Shown here: positions 8,698 through 17,758 of the stretch, in pieces
Layout of the letters: every line of letters starts with the position of its first letter
Numbering within the stretch: the stretch's first letter is position 1
Assembly: GCF_003480315.1 (NCBI RefSeq)
Contig: NZ_QUIV01000009.1
Span: 52,366-116,365 of the forward strand
Reading direction: 5' to 3'
DNA length: 64,000 nt
From: Clostridium sp. AM33-3
GTDB taxonomy: Bacteria > Bacillota > Clostridia > Lachnospirales > Lachnospiraceae
Translations under genes and position numbers: made by a program
The notes under the pieces: model-generated
Seen by the model: the letters and a program-made list of their open reading frames with translations, nothing else
Told to the model about the DNA's origin: nothing
The model's database searches: none

Positions 8698-9867
8698 TTA
8701 TTCAGCGAAACAGTCCATGGTTCCCACGACCTTGCCGCCGCGGTAATAAACACGCGGCACGCGCTTTCCGATATCACATACCATCTCATAATGGAATCCG
8801 CCGCAGAGCTCTGCCAGATGCTCCATGGTGATTTCCTCGTCTCCGTCTTTTCCGATCAGGGTAACCGGTGTATCCACGTCAGCCTCCATGATATCCGTCA
8901 CATCCACCATGAGCTGGTCCATGCAGACCCGTCCCAGAATGCGGGCACGTTTACCGCAGATCAGCACATAGCCACAGTTGGACAAGCTTCGCGGATATCC
9001 ATCCCCATATCCCACTGCCACGGTAGCTATACGCATGGTGCGCTCCGTCACATAGGTACCGCCATAGCTGATCTCCTCGCCCGGTCCGAGTTCCTTTACA
9101 TAGGTCACGAAAGATTTTAAACCCAGCGCCGGCTTTAACGGCACCTTGTCTTTCTGTACTTCTTCGGATGGATACATGCCATACATGGTAATGCCGGCGC
9201 GTACGCAGTTTAAATTCGCCTGCGGCAGATCGATGATGCCGGCGCTGTTGGAACAGTGTTTGATCGGGATTTCTATACCGCGTGCTTTCAGCAGCTCCGT
9301 AAAATGAAGATAACGACCTAACTGAGTCATAGCCGACGTCTTCTCCATCTCATCGGCCCTGGAAAAATGTGTGAACAGGCCCTCGACCTCAATGCCGGGA
9401 AGCGCACCGATAGCAGCTGCAAGATCCGCTCCGGATTCATCTGCCTCAAGACCAATGCGGCGCATGCCGGTATCCAGAGCCAGATGGATCTTTGCTGTTT
9501 TTTTCATATTTACCGCTGCCTCAGACAGCGGCTTTGCCTGCGCCATGGTAAAGATAGCCGGACGGATCTCGTTCTCGATCAGTTCCTGATAGCGGGAAGG
9601 GTGGGTCACTCCCAGGATCAGGATCATCTTCTGAATGCCGTTGCGGCGCAGCAGCATGGCTTCGTCTGCGGTGGCCACCGCAAAGCCATCCACATAATCT
9701 TCGATGGCAGCAGCTACCGGCACAGAGCCATGCCCGTAAGCATCTGCCTTGATCACTCCGAGCATGCCCGTCTCCCGGTCAATATTTTTGCGCATGGATT
9801 CCAGATTAAAAACAATGGCATCCAAATCTACAGGTGCATAAACCCGCATATACTGCATGTGCTTCAT
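8698..9867 (-). CDS. alr: Alanine racemase
   Basis: PLP enzyme interconverting L- and D-alanine for peptidoglycan; 389 aa. The PLP lysine lies in VIKADAYGHG near residue 40. The C-terminal domain contains the second catalytic tyrosine region (CVRAGITMYGMYPSE) and GRVCMDQLMVDVT. Three closely spaced in-frame ATG codons (9867, 9858, 9849) make the exact start uncertain. It lies 62 bases downstream of the nnr gene and just upstream of mazF, consistent with one operon. Confidence 0.95.
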   Translation of the reverse strand: MKHMQYMRVYAPVDLDAIVFNLESMRKNIDRETGMLGVIKADAYGHGSVPVAAAIEDYVDGFAVATADEAMLLRRNGIQKMILILGVTHPSRYQELIENEIRPAIFTMAQAKPLSEAAVNMKKTAKIHLALDTGMRRIGLEADESGADLAAAIGALPGIEVEGLFTHFSRADEMEKTSAMTQLGRYLHFTELLKARGIEIPIKHCSNSAGIIDLPQANLNCVRAGITMYGMYPSEEVQKDKVPLKPALGLKSFVTYVKELGPGEEISYGGTYVTERTMRIATVAVGYGDGYPRSLSNCGYVLICGKRARILGRVCMDQLMVDVTDIMEADVDTPVTLIGKDGDEEITMEHLAELCGGFHYEMVCDIGKRVPRVYYRGGKVVGTMDCFAE

Positions 9868-9929
9868 ACTCTTGTTCTGTTCCTCGTTTCTGTCTGTTTT
9901 GCCGTTTCCGGCTTTTTTGTTTTATCTGT

Positions 9930-11450
9930 TTAAGCTTCTTTTAAAATACTGTCTGCCAGATCTGTGGCAAGTACGCTGTTCTCTCCCAATGCCGCTGCCG
10001 CATACTCCCCGGCACGTCCGTGCACATACACGCCAAATGCTGCTGCCTCCGCGCCATCCATGCCCCGGGCCAATAATCCTGCGATCACGCCGGTCAGCAC
10101 ATCGCCGGATCCTCCCTTGGCCATGGCACTGCAGCCGCTCCGGTTGATCCAGGCGGCACCATCCTTATCGGTAATGACTGTGACCGCATCCTTGAGCACA
10201 CAGACCGCCCCATAGCGGGCACTGTAGGCTCTTGCCTCCTCCAGCGGATCCTTTTTTAGATCTGCTATGGGAACCGAAGTCAGGCGGCTCATCTCCCCCA
10301 TATGGGGCGTGATAATGATGTTCTCCGTAAAATAGCGTGTCAGGTAAGGATGGGATGCCACACAGTTAAGTCCGTCTGCGTCCAGCACAATGGGAACATA
10401 GGAATCTGACAAAACCGTCTCCAGAAGATATTCCGTATATGCCTCCTGTCCCAGGCCGGGTCCTGCCACGATCACGTCGGCCCAGGCACACTCCGCCTCC
10501 AGGATTTTCTGCATAGTCTCCTCCTGATCCGGATCATAACAGCTTATGATTGCTTCCGGAAGCTGTGTCTGAAGAACCTGCCGGTTTTCCGGCACAGTCA
10601 GGATCTTCACCAGACCGGCGCCGGTACGGTAAGCACCAAGCGCTGAAAAATAAGCCGCTCCGCTCATGCCTCTGCTTCCCGCGATCACCAGAACTTTGCC
10701 AAATGTCCCTTTATTCCCATCCGGCTGACGCTTTGGAAGCCAGGACAGATCATCCGGTGTAATCAGCTTTGCATCCCATCCGGCCTTCAGCAGACTGGCC
10801 TGAGGGAATCCGATGTCGGCTACCACAAGGTTTCCTGCATAATATTTTCCGGGATAAAGCAGAAGACCGGTTTTTGCAAAGCCAAAGGTCACGGTAATAT
10901 CGGCCTCCAGGGCAATTCCCATGATTTCACCGGTCGTTCCATGGATCCCGGACGGCGTGTCTACCGCGATCACTCCGGTTCCATACTGCTCCCGCAGAGA
11001 AGCCAGCATTTCCAGGACCTTCCGGTATTCCCCGCCAATTTCCCGGCCAAGACCGATCCCAAACACTGCATCCAGAATGATATCACATGGTGCCTCCTGA
11101 TACTCTGCTGCCGTGCACTGCGCAAGATCCAGATTTCGGGCGATCTGCTTCTGAGTCTTCATCTCTTCTGAATCGTGCTCCGGATTGCCAACAAGCAGGA
11201 GACTTACGTTATATCCGCGTCCCTGCAGGATGCGTCCTGCTGCCACTCCGTCCGCGCCATTGTTTCCGGTACCACACACAGCCAGGATCCGGGCTTTTTT
11301 CCCCAGATTCCGCTCTTTCGCCATATGCTCTGCGGCCTCCGCCACAGCCAGGGCAGCCCGCTCCATAAGCACCATGGACGGAATGCCGATGTTTTTTATG
11401 GTATTCTGGTCAATCGCTTTCATCTGCTGTGCCGTTACTGCGTAATCCAT
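9930..11450 (-). CDS. nnr: Bifunctional NAD(P)H-hydrate epimerase / ADP-dependent dehydratase
   Basis: Repairs hydrated NAD(P)H: the N-terminal YjeF_N epimerase (residues about 1-215, with AVCGTGNNGADG) interconverts R- and S-NADHX, and the C-terminal YjeF_C/CARKD dehydratase (about 225-500) restores NADH. The dehydratase shows the GSRGMSGAA loop, AGPGLGQ and the ADP-binding AKGGSGDVLTGVIAGLLARG motif. At 506 aa it is the usual fused length. AGGAG sits before the ATG. It lies between rex and alr, so NADH-redox control by Rex is plausible but not shown. Confidence 0.95.
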   Translation of the reverse strand: MDYAVTAQQMKAIDQNTIKNIGIPSMVLMERAALAVAEAAEHMAKERNLGKKARILAVCGTGNNGADGVAAGRILQGRGYNVSLLLVGNPEHDSEEMKTQKQIARNLDLAQCTAAEYQEAPCDIILDAVFGIGLGREIGGEYRKVLEMLASLREQYGTGVIAVDTPSGIHGTTGEIMGIALEADITVTFGFAKTGLLLYPGKYYAGNLVVADIGFPQASLLKAGWDAKLITPDDLSWLPKRQPDGNKGTFGKVLVIAGSRGMSGAAYFSALGAYRTGAGLVKILTVPENRQVLQTQLPEAIISCYDPDQEETMQKILEAECAWADVIVAGPGLGQEAYTEYLLETVLSDSYVPIVLDADGLNCVASHPYLTRYFTENIIITPHMGEMSRLTSVPIADLKKDPLEEARAYSARYGAVCVLKDAVTVITDKDGAAWINRSGCSAMAKGGSGDVLTGVIAGLLARGMDGAEAAAFGVYVHGRAGEYAAAALGENSVLATDLADSILKEA

Positions 11451-11500
11451 GTTCCGTCTCCTCTCTGATTCCGCTCCCCTGTAAAGGATGGATGGAAACT

Positions 11501-11549
11501 CAAAAAACCGGCAGGCAGGAGAACTGATCGTATCCCCGCCTGTCGGCTT
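11501..11549 (-). terminator. Intrinsic terminator downstream of rex
   Basis: On the minus strand an imperfect GC-rich hairpin (CCGACAGGC paired with GCCTGCCGG) precedes a run of six T. It lies between rex and nnr, so it separates or attenuates them. Confidence 0.65.
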
Positions 11550-11571
11550 TTACCTCTGTTTCGCTCTGCCT

Positions 11572-12243
11572 CTAGGACTCTCTCTGAGCTTTCTTTTCCT
11601 CTTCCTCTTTCCGGTCCTGCATGCTGCATACCCGATAAGACAGGCGCATAAGGCTCTCGGAAAGATGAACATTCTCCACCACAACATCGTCCGGAACATT
11701 CAGATCCAGATGGGCAAAGTTCCAGATTCCTTTAATTCCCGCATTGACCAGACGGTCAGCCAGCTCCGGAGCTTTTGTTTTCGGAATGGTCAGTGCTGCC
11801 ATCTGAACATCATTATCTTTGATAAACTGCTCCAGATCATCCACTCCGCGGATCTCAATTCCGCGTACCACAAGCCCGATCAGTCTCGGGTTAATGTCAA
11901 ACATGCCTTTGATCATAAAACCGCGCTTTTCAAAATTTGCATAATTTGCAATGGCCTGACCAAGATTTCCGGCACCAATGATGATCAGGTTATGCTGGCG
12001 GTCGATTCCAAGGATCTTTCCAATCTCGGTATACAGGTATTTTACGTTATAACCATAACCCTGCTGACCGAATCCTCCAAAGTTATTTAAATCCTGACGA
12101 ATCTGGGAAGCAGTCACCTTCATCCTGGTACTCAGCTCATTGGATGAGATACGCTCTACACCTGATTCCAAAAGCTCTCCGAGATAACGGTAATACCTCG
12201 GGAGTCTTGTAATAACTGCTTTGGATATCTCTCTGTTTTCCAT
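11572..12243 (-). CDS. rex: Redox-sensing transcriptional repressor Rex
   Basis: NADH/NAD+-sensing repressor of fermentation and respiration genes; 223 aa from ATG 12243. The N-terminal winged helix (residues about 1-80, with VTASQIRQDLNNFGGFGQQG) binds DNA. The Rossmann domain (IIGAGNLGQAIANY) binds NADH, and the C-terminal helix is swapped in the dimer. An in-frame ATG at 12252 directly abuts the AGGAG ribosome site. The second ATG, 9 bases further on, has proper spacing and was chosen. I saw no convincing Rex operator palindrome in its own promoter region. Confidence 0.95.
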   Translation of the reverse strand: MENREISKAVITRLPRYYRYLGELLESGVERISSNELSTRMKVTASQIRQDLNNFGGFGQQGYGYNVKYLYTEIGKILGIDRQHNLIIIGAGNLGQAIANYANFEKRGFMIKGMFDINPRLIGLVVRGIEIRGVDDLEQFIKDNDVQMAALTIPKTKAPELADRLVNAGIKGIWNFAHLDLNVPDDVVVENVHLSESLMRLSYRVCSMQDRKEEEEKKAQRES

Positions 12244-12278
12244 GTTGCACATCTCCTATACGTAAACTATTAAAATCT

Positions 12279-12307
12279 ATTATAACCGTTTGCGAAATCT
12301 ATGTCAA
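12279..12307 (-). promoter_or_regulatory. Sigma-A promoter of rex
   Basis: Perfect consensus: minus-strand TTGACA (12302-12307), 17 bases, TATAAT (12279-12284), 36 bases upstream of the chosen ATG. Confidence 0.85.
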
Positions 12308-12347
12308 TGTTCAAACAATTTCGAAACAAAAAATCAGAAGAAAGTCC

Positions 12348-12377
12348 TTTACAAGTGTTGAAAGCCTATATTATACT
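12348..12377 (+). promoter_or_regulatory. Probable promoter of the ABC-F gene
   Basis: TTTACA (12348-12353) and TATACT (12372-12377) with 18-base spacing, 43 bases before the chosen ATG. Confidence 0.5.
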
Positions 12378-12420
12378 TGATAAGTCTTATAGTAGAAAAC
12401 GTAACGAAATGGAGTTATCT

Positions 12421-14397
12421 ATGATTTTATCATGCAATCACATCAGCAAAGCCTTCGGCACGGATGAGATTCTGTCCGAAGTATCTTTTCATATAGAAGA
12501 TCAGGAAAAGGCTGCCATCGTAGGCATCAACGGTGCCGGAAAGTCTACTCTCTTAAAGATCATTGTCGGCGAGCTGTCAGCGGATTCCGGCGAGGTCGTT
12601 CTCGCAAAGGGCAAAACCCTCGGCTACCTGGCGCAGCACCAGGATCTGGACAGCAGCCGTACCATCTATGAGGAATTAAAAGAAGTCAAGCAGCCCATCA
12701 TCGATATGGAACAGCAGATTCGCGAGCTGGAGCTCAATATGCAGAATGCCTCCGGAGAAGCACTGGAACAGATGCTGGCTGCATACAGCCGCTTAAGCCA
12801 TACCTTTGAACTGGAAAATGGCTACGCATGGAAAAGTGAACTGACCGGTGTCTTAAAGGGCCTTGGCTTTACCGAAGACGAGTTTGACAAAACCGTGTCT
12901 ACCCTCTCCGGCGGCCAGAAAACCCGCGTATCTTTAGGCAAACTGCTTCTCTCCCGCCCGGATATCATCCTTTTAGATGAGCCGACCAACCACCTGGACA
13001 TGGAATCCATTGCCTGGCTGGAGACTTACTTGTTAAATTATAACGGAGCTGTCATCATCGTAGCCCACGACCGCTATTTCTTAAACCGAGTAGTCACCAA
13101 AGTGGTGGAGCTGGAGCAGGGGCATGCCTGCGTTTACCTTGGCAACTACACCGCCTACAGTGAAAAAAAGGCCATGATCCGAGCCGCCCAGATGAAGGCC
13201 TGGTTAAACCAGCAGCAAGAGATCAGGCATCAGGAAGAGGTCATCACCAAATTAAAATCCTTCAACCGTGAGAAATCCATCAAGCGAGCTGAAAGCCGTG
13301 AGAAGATGCTTTCCAAGATCCAGGTGCTGGACAAGCCGGCTGAGATCCAGGATGAGATGCGCATCAGCCTGGAACCAAATATCGTCAGCGGCAACGATGT
13401 TCTCACCATCCGGGATTTAAGCAAATCCTTCGGCAGCACCCATCTTTTCTCCCATGTTGATATGGAAGTAAAGCGGGGAGAACGGGTTGCCATCATCGGC
13501 AACAACGGAACCGGCAAGACCACCATCTTAAAAATCATCAATGGTATGCTTCCTGCCGACACCGGCACCATCACCCTGGGTTCCAAGGTGCACATCGGCT
13601 ACTACGACCAGGAACATCACGTCCTTCATATGGAAAAGACAGTATTCGAGGAGGTACAGGATGCCTACCCGAATCTGACCAACACCCAGGTGCGCAACAT
13701 CCTGGCTGCCTTCCTGTTCACCGGGGACGATGTATTCAAACGCATCTCTGACTTAAGCGGCGGCGAACGTGGCCGTGTTTCCCTGGCCAAGCTTATGCTC
13801 TCTGAGGCTAACTTTCTGATCCTCGATGAGCCGACCAACCACCTGGACATCACCTCCAAGGAGATTCTGGAGAACGCGCTGAAGCATTATACCGGAACTG
13901 TGCTCTACGTCTCCCATGACCGTTACTTCATCAACCAGACTGCCACCCGTATTCTCGAACTGACCGGTCAGACCTTCTTAAACTATATCGGCAACTACGA
14001 CTACTATCTGGAAAAGAAGGAGCTCATGAAGGAGCTCTATGTGGACCCCGCGCATATCGGGCGCGACCGCGCCATCGGAACCGCAGCCGCAAACGGCAAC
14101 TTAAAAGCTACGGGAGTTCCCGGCATGGCAAAGCCCGCAGCAGAAACTGAGGTCAAGCTGGACTGGAAAGCCCAGAAAGAGGAGCAGGCCCGCATCCGCA
14201 AACGTCAGAATGACCTAAAGAAGGTCGAAGACGAGATTCACAGGCTGGAGACCCGGGACGGCGAAATTGATACGCTTCTCTCTCAGGAGGAAATATACAC
14301 CGACGTTGCCCGCCTCGTGGAACTGAATAACGAAAAAGAGTCCCTCCAGCAAAAGCTGGAAGAACTCTATGAAACCTGGGAAGAGCTGGCAGAATAA
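12421..14397 (+). CDS. ABC-F family ribosome-associated ATPase
   Basis: 658-aa soluble protein with two ABC ATPase domains and no membrane segments. Domain 1 has GINGAGKST, LSGGQKTRVS and LLDEPTNHLD. Domain 2 has GNNGTGKTT, LSGGERGRVS and ILDEPTNHLD. The interdomain linker (residues about 240-320) is charged and helical (the P-site tRNA interaction motif region), and the last 85 residues form a predicted coiled coil. ABC-F proteins act in the ribosomal E site as translation factors or give antibiotic protection; the subtype here (Uup- or YdiF-like) is not certain. The start is ATG 12421, with GGAG 6 bases upstream. An open frame extends to 12301 but overlaps the rex and ABC-F promoters. Confidence 0.93.
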   Translation: MILSCNHISKAFGTDEILSEVSFHIEDQEKAAIVGINGAGKSTLLKIIVGELSADSGEVVLAKGKTLGYLAQHQDLDSSRTIYEELKEVKQPIIDMEQQIRELELNMQNASGEALEQMLAAYSRLSHTFELENGYAWKSELTGVLKGLGFTEDEFDKTVSTLSGGQKTRVSLGKLLLSRPDIILLDEPTNHLDMESIAWLETYLLNYNGAVIIVAHDRYFLNRVVTKVVELEQGHACVYLGNYTAYSEKKAMIRAAQMKAWLNQQQEIRHQEEVITKLKSFNREKSIKRAESREKMLSKIQVLDKPAEIQDEMRISLEPNIVSGNDVLTIRDLSKSFGSTHLFSHVDMEVKRGERVAIIGNNGTGKTTILKIINGMLPADTGTITLGSKVHIGYYDQEHHVLHMEKTVFEEVQDAYPNLTNTQVRNILAAFLFTGDDVFKRISDLSGGERGRVSLAKLMLSEANFLILDEPTNHLDITSKEILENALKHYTGTVLYVSHDRYFINQTATRILELTGQTFLNYIGNYDYYLEKKELMKELYVDPAHIGRDRAIGTAAANGNLKATGVPGMAKPAAETEVKLDWKAQKEEQARIRKRQNDLKKVEDEIHRLETRDGEIDTLLSQEEIYTDVARLVELNNEKESLQQKLEELYETWEELAE

Positions 14398-14415
14398 TCT
14401 GCCGGCTCTTTTTTC
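14382..14415 (+). terminator. Intrinsic terminator overlapping the ABC-F stop codon
   Basis: A 12-bp stem with one G-T pair (AGAGCTGGCAGA / TCTGCCGGCTCT), loop ATAA, then a run of T. The stop codon lies in the loop. Confidence 0.85.
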
Positions 14416-14425
14416 TGTGCTGCTA

Positions 14426-14710
14426 CTACTCATTCTCAATCTCACAAAACACCTGGTCCAGCTCCGCGATCAAATCTTTCACATTCTCAATGCCCACAGA
14501 CATACGCAGAGTTGCGTCCGTCAGTCCGTTCTTTTCCTGATCTCGGGTCGGGTTCTGTAATCTGCTGTAATCAAATCCGGTGCTCTGCCCTACTGCCGGA
14601 TGTGCATACGTTGCTGTCTGATAGATCGGATAGCTGACAGCCCCGAAATGCTGAACGGAAGATTCATCCTTTTCCAGATGGATGCATTTTGTTTCAATCT
14701 CTCTTTCCAT
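14426..14710 (-). pseudogene. Internally deleted Cys/Met-metabolism PLP enzyme (cystathionine gamma-synthase/lyase-like)
   Basis: An open frame of 94 codons that joins two distant parts of a transsulfuration enzyme. Residues 1-57 (IETKCIHLEKDESSVQHFGA, IYQTATYAHP, YSRLQNPTRDQ) match the family N-terminus. Residues from about 60 (EKNGLTDATLRMSVGIENVK, DLIAELDQVF) match its last 35 residues. The roughly 300 residues between, with the PLP-binding lysine and most of the fold, are missing, yet the frame stays open. It cannot be a working aminotransferase-fold enzyme. It could be a dead relic or an assembly collapse. It has no obvious partner genes; it lies between ABC-F and rnpB. Confidence 0.8.
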
Positions 14711-14790
14711 AAGCGTTTTTATCTTCTATGTATTTAGTGGGTTTATTATCTCCAATTCCTGGATATATGTCAATACCTGTCTGTGAATGA

Positions 14791-14824
14791 AAACAAAAAG
14801 AGTGCGCCGCAAAGCACACTCTCT
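14791..14824 (-). terminator. Intrinsic terminator of rnpB
   Basis: Minus-strand stem AGAGTGTGC / GCGCACTCT followed by a T-rich tract, 15 bases past the RNA 3' end. Confidence 0.75.
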
Positions 14825-14838
14825 TAAAATCAGGTTAT

Positions 14839-15179
14839 GAGCAAGACGATAAGCCGGGTTATGTCGTTGAATGGTCATCTATCTAGACCAGATGTCACCA
14901 CCTGGTTCAAGCAACCTACCCGAAAGCAGACGGGCCGCCTTATGCTTTCTGTTCGGTCTTGCTTCAAGTGGGGTTTACATGTGCCCCGTCTGTTACCAGA
15001 CGGGCGGTAGTCTCTTACACTGCCCTTCCACCCTTACCGGCAAAGCCGGCGGTATATTTCTGTTGCACTGTCCCTGGAGTCACCTCCGCCAGACGTTATC
15101 TGGCACCCTGCCCTGTGAAGCCCGGACTTTCCTCTCCCGCAGCCTTTCGTTTCTGCGGCAGCGACCATTTGTCTTACTC
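14839..15179 (-). ncRNA. rnpB: RNase P RNA (bacterial type A-like)
   Basis: Catalytic RNA of RNase P, which matures tRNA 5' ends. The minus strand contains the universal GAGGAAAGTCCGGGCTTC core near the 5' end, the ACAGAAATATACCGCC block in the middle, and the 3' AGATGACCATTC and ATAACCCGGCTTATCG segments. The P1 helix pairs 15171-15179 with 14839-14847 (GAGTAAGAC with GTCTTGCTC), and I used it to set the ends, giving about 341 nt. It has its own near-consensus promoter and terminator. Confidence 0.95.
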
Positions 15180-15189
15180 AATGTTCCCT

Positions 15190-15218
15190 ATTCTAGCATT
15201 ATTCCCAGGCGCTGTCAA
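15190..15218 (-). promoter_or_regulatory. Sigma-A promoter of rnpB
   Basis: Minus-strand TTGACA (15213-15218), 17 bases, TAGAAT (15190-15195), about 11 bases before the RNA 5' end. Confidence 0.8.
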
Positions 15219-15260
15219 GTTCCGAAAATGACACATGAAAGCAGTATTTCACAAACCGGT

Positions 15261-16916
15261 TCAAACCTTAAAGCAGCTTCCGCCGATAAATTCCCGGATC
15301 AGGGAATTGTGCGGAATTTCCTCACTGCTGACACCCAGAAAATAATCCAGGAATTTCAGCAGGCGCTTGGCCTCTACATATTCCGCGCTGTCCCGTGGCA
15401 CCGAAAAAAGCACCGGCTCAGCATACTGCTTCAGCACCGACAGTTCATAGACCAGAGCGGAATTAAACATCACATCTGCATCCTCCTGGTACGGGAAAAT
15501 ATTTTCTTCTTCCCCCCGGCGTACCGACGGCCACATGCGAATGGTGTCCTGCGCAGAAGCGCCGCGGGTTCTCGCATCCCGCACAATACGGCGCAGCAGA
15601 CGCCCATCTGTGGTCGGAATGCGGTTATGCTCGTCGATATTCAGCTGTGTCAGCGCACTGATGTAAATCTTGAACTTGTTCTTTCTCGGCAGCGCATAGG
15701 AAAGCTTCTCATTGAGACAGTGGATTCCTTCGATGACCAGTACATCATCCGGTCCCAGGGTCAGAAAATCTCCGTGATATTCCCGCTGTCCCTTCACAAA
15801 ATTATACTCCGGCATCTCCACTGTTTTTCCTGCCAGAAGATCTGTCATATTCTGGTTGAACAATGCCACATCCAGGCATTCCAGCACCTCATAGTTGTAG
15901 TTGCCATTTTCATCCCGCGGGCTGTCTACCCGGTTGACAAAGTAATTGTCCACCGCAATGGGATGCGGCTTTAAGCCTTTTGCCTTTAGCTGAATAGAAA
16001 GGCGATGGGAAAAGGTCGTTTTTCCGGAGGAGGACGGCCCTGCGATCATAACGATCTTCTTATCCGGCCGGCTTGCAATCTGCTCCGCGATATCACCGAT
16101 CTTCTTTTCCATCAGCGCTTCCTGCATCAGGATCAGCTCACTGGCCTTTCCCTTACAGATCACATCATCCAGGGCACCTACTGTAGGAACCTCCAGCTGT
16201 CTGCCCCAGCTTTCTGTCTCGTCCAGCACCTCAAACAATTTTTCACGGTCATGAAACTCAGCCACCTGTTCCGGATTTTTTTGCTCCGGCAGAAGCAGCA
16301 TCATACCATCCCGGTACAGGATCAGGTCAAAATATTTCAGATAACCTGTGTTCTGGACCATATAGCCGTAATAGTAATCCTCAAATCCGCCAATGCTGTA
16401 TAAATTCACCCTGGAGACCCGGCGGTAACGGAATAGCCGTTCCTTCTCATACATGCGGTGATGACGAAATATCTCAATGGCCTCATCCGTGGTCACATTG
16501 CGCTTCATGATCGGAATCTCTGCCGCTACATATTCCCGCATCTTTGCTTTGATCCGGTCTACCAGCTCCTGCGTTTTCTCAAAGCTTCCGGCGGATTCGA
16601 TAAACAGGCCATTGGCAATCGCATATTCTACCGATACCTTTTGGATATGCTCTGCGCCGATCACTTCGTAAAATGCCTTTAAAAGAATCAGCAGTACACT
16701 TCTGCGATAGGTCTGGATACCAGGCTTATCAGCTGCTGTGAGAAATTCCACATTTGTACCTTCTTTGACTTTTTTATGAAGCTCCTGAAGTTTTCCATCT
16801 ACCGTAGCAAGCAGGATCTCATGTGAAAAAGACTCCTGCACTTCCTTTGCCACATCCTTCAGCAGGGTGTCTTCGCTGTACTGTCTGTTTTCTCCCAATA
16901 CGCATACATGAACCAT
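15261..16916 (-). CDS. TGS-domain nucleoside (uridine-type) kinase
   Basis: 551 aa. The N-terminus (1-60) resembles the TGS ubiquitin-like domain of ThrRS, and residues about 65-230 resemble the ThrRS second-additional domain. The C-terminal half is a phosphoribulokinase/uridine kinase domain with Walker A AGPSSSGKTTFSHRL and a DNYFVNR substrate motif, plus VIEGIHCLNE. This fused architecture is common in Clostridia and annotated as nucleoside kinase; the exact nucleoside is unknown. ATG 16916 was chosen over 16922 because the GGAAGGAG site is 7 bases from it. It is the last gene of the dgt-dnaG-rpoD-trmK-nif3 run, 44 bases after nif3. Confidence 0.88.
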   Translation of the reverse strand: MVHVCVLGENRQYSEDTLLKDVAKEVQESFSHEILLATVDGKLQELHKKVKEGTNVEFLTAADKPGIQTYRRSVLLILLKAFYEVIGAEHIQKVSVEYAIANGLFIESAGSFEKTQELVDRIKAKMREYVAAEIPIMKRNVTTDEAIEIFRHHRMYEKERLFRYRRVSRVNLYSIGGFEDYYYGYMVQNTGYLKYFDLILYRDGMMLLLPEQKNPEQVAEFHDREKLFEVLDETESWGRQLEVPTVGALDDVICKGKASELILMQEALMEKKIGDIAEQIASRPDKKIVMIAGPSSSGKTTFSHRLSIQLKAKGLKPHPIAVDNYFVNRVDSPRDENGNYNYEVLECLDVALFNQNMTDLLAGKTVEMPEYNFVKGQREYHGDFLTLGPDDVLVIEGIHCLNEKLSYALPRKNKFKIYISALTQLNIDEHNRIPTTDGRLLRRIVRDARTRGASAQDTIRMWPSVRRGEEENIFPYQEDADVMFNSALVYELSVLKQYAEPVLFSVPRDSAEYVEAKRLLKFLDYFLGVSSEEIPHNSLIREFIGGSCFKV

Positions 16917-16960
16917 AGACATTCTCCTTCCGTTCGGTTTCGTGATGATTCCGAAAACGC

Positions 16961-17758
16961 TTAAAGCACTCTGGCCGGAAAATCCGGCTCAGCCTGGATC
17001 ACTTCGATGGTGCCGTCAGAAACACGTGCTACATACTCCGCCATAAACGGCACAAAGATGTGTTCCAGGCCATAGTGTCCTGCATCAATGACTGCCATGC
17101 CCTGCGCAGCCGCATCGATGGCATCATGATGTCCGATATCTCCGGTGACCAGAACCTCAGCCTTCTGCTGCAGTGCATAACGGATCATACTGCCTCCTGC
17201 CCCCGGAGACACCGCCACACGGCTGACCTTCTCGCCCACAGCTTTCTCTCCGTATACAAGCACAAATGGCAGCTCAAATACCTGCTTCACCTGTTCTGCC
17301 AAAGTATCCAGTGAAACCGGTTCTGCCAGCCTGCCGGCCTTTCCGATGCCCACCGGGATCCCGTTTACTTCCCCGGTTATCTCTAACGGCTGGCTATCCT
17401 GGATTTCAAGGCGTTTTGCAGCAAGATCTGCCATGCAGCCGGGGGCCGCGTCAAAATTGGTATGCATGGCAAAATAAGAAATATCCGCCTGCAATAGCAT
17501 TACGATCCGGCGGCTGATAAAATCCGTGTCATTGACCTGCTTCAATGCCCGGAAGATCAGCGGATGATGGGTCAGAAGAAGATCCGCATGCTCCAGCACT
17601 GCCTGCTCCACCACCCGGTCGGTCGCATCCAGCGCGACCAGCACCTTTTTTATTTTCTTATCTCCCCGTCCTGCCAGAAAGCCCGGATTATCCCAGTCAC
17701 AGGCCAGGCTCCGCGGAGCCAGCTCTTCCAGTTTTTCAATCAGTTCCCTGCAAAGCAT
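16961..17758 (-). CDS. Nif3-like dinuclear metal centre protein
   Basis: 265-aa Nif3/YqfO family protein, annotated elsewhere as GTP cyclohydrolase 1 type 2 homologue. Metal-binding motifs are visible: LLTHHPLIF (about residue 60), AMHTNFDAA (about 97) and the C-terminal GDIGHHDAIDAA and DAGHYGLEHIF histidine/glutamate groups. The family forms toroidal hexamers; its physiological role is unsettled. Its first 23 bases overlap the end of trmK, which is the conserved order in Bacillota and implies translational coupling. Confidence 0.92.
   Translation of the reverse strand: MLCRELIEKLEELAPRSLACDWDNPGFLAGRGDKKIKKVLVALDATDRVVEQAVLEHADLLLTHHPLIFRALKQVNDTDFISRRIVMLLQADISYFAMHTNFDAAPGCMADLAAKRLEIQDSQPLEITGEVNGIPVGIGKAGRLAEPVSLDTLAEQVKQVFELPFVLVYGEKAVGEKVSRVAVSPGAGGSMIRYALQQKAEVLVTGDIGHHDAIDAAAQGMAVIDAGHYGLEHIFVPFMAEYVARVSDGTIEVIQAEPDFPARVL

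Noticed and set aside
12301..12420. N-terminal extension of the ABC-F protein
   Set aside because: It overlaps the perfect rex promoter and a likely ABC-F promoter; the ribosome site fits ATG 12421.
12241..12420. Rex operator in the rex/ABC-F intergenic region
   Set aside because: Only a partial TTGTTTGAAC-like match; no convincing palindrome.
14871..15974. Plus-strand open frame of 367 codons
   Set aside because: It runs antisense through RNase P RNA and the nucleoside kinase gene, both strongly supported.
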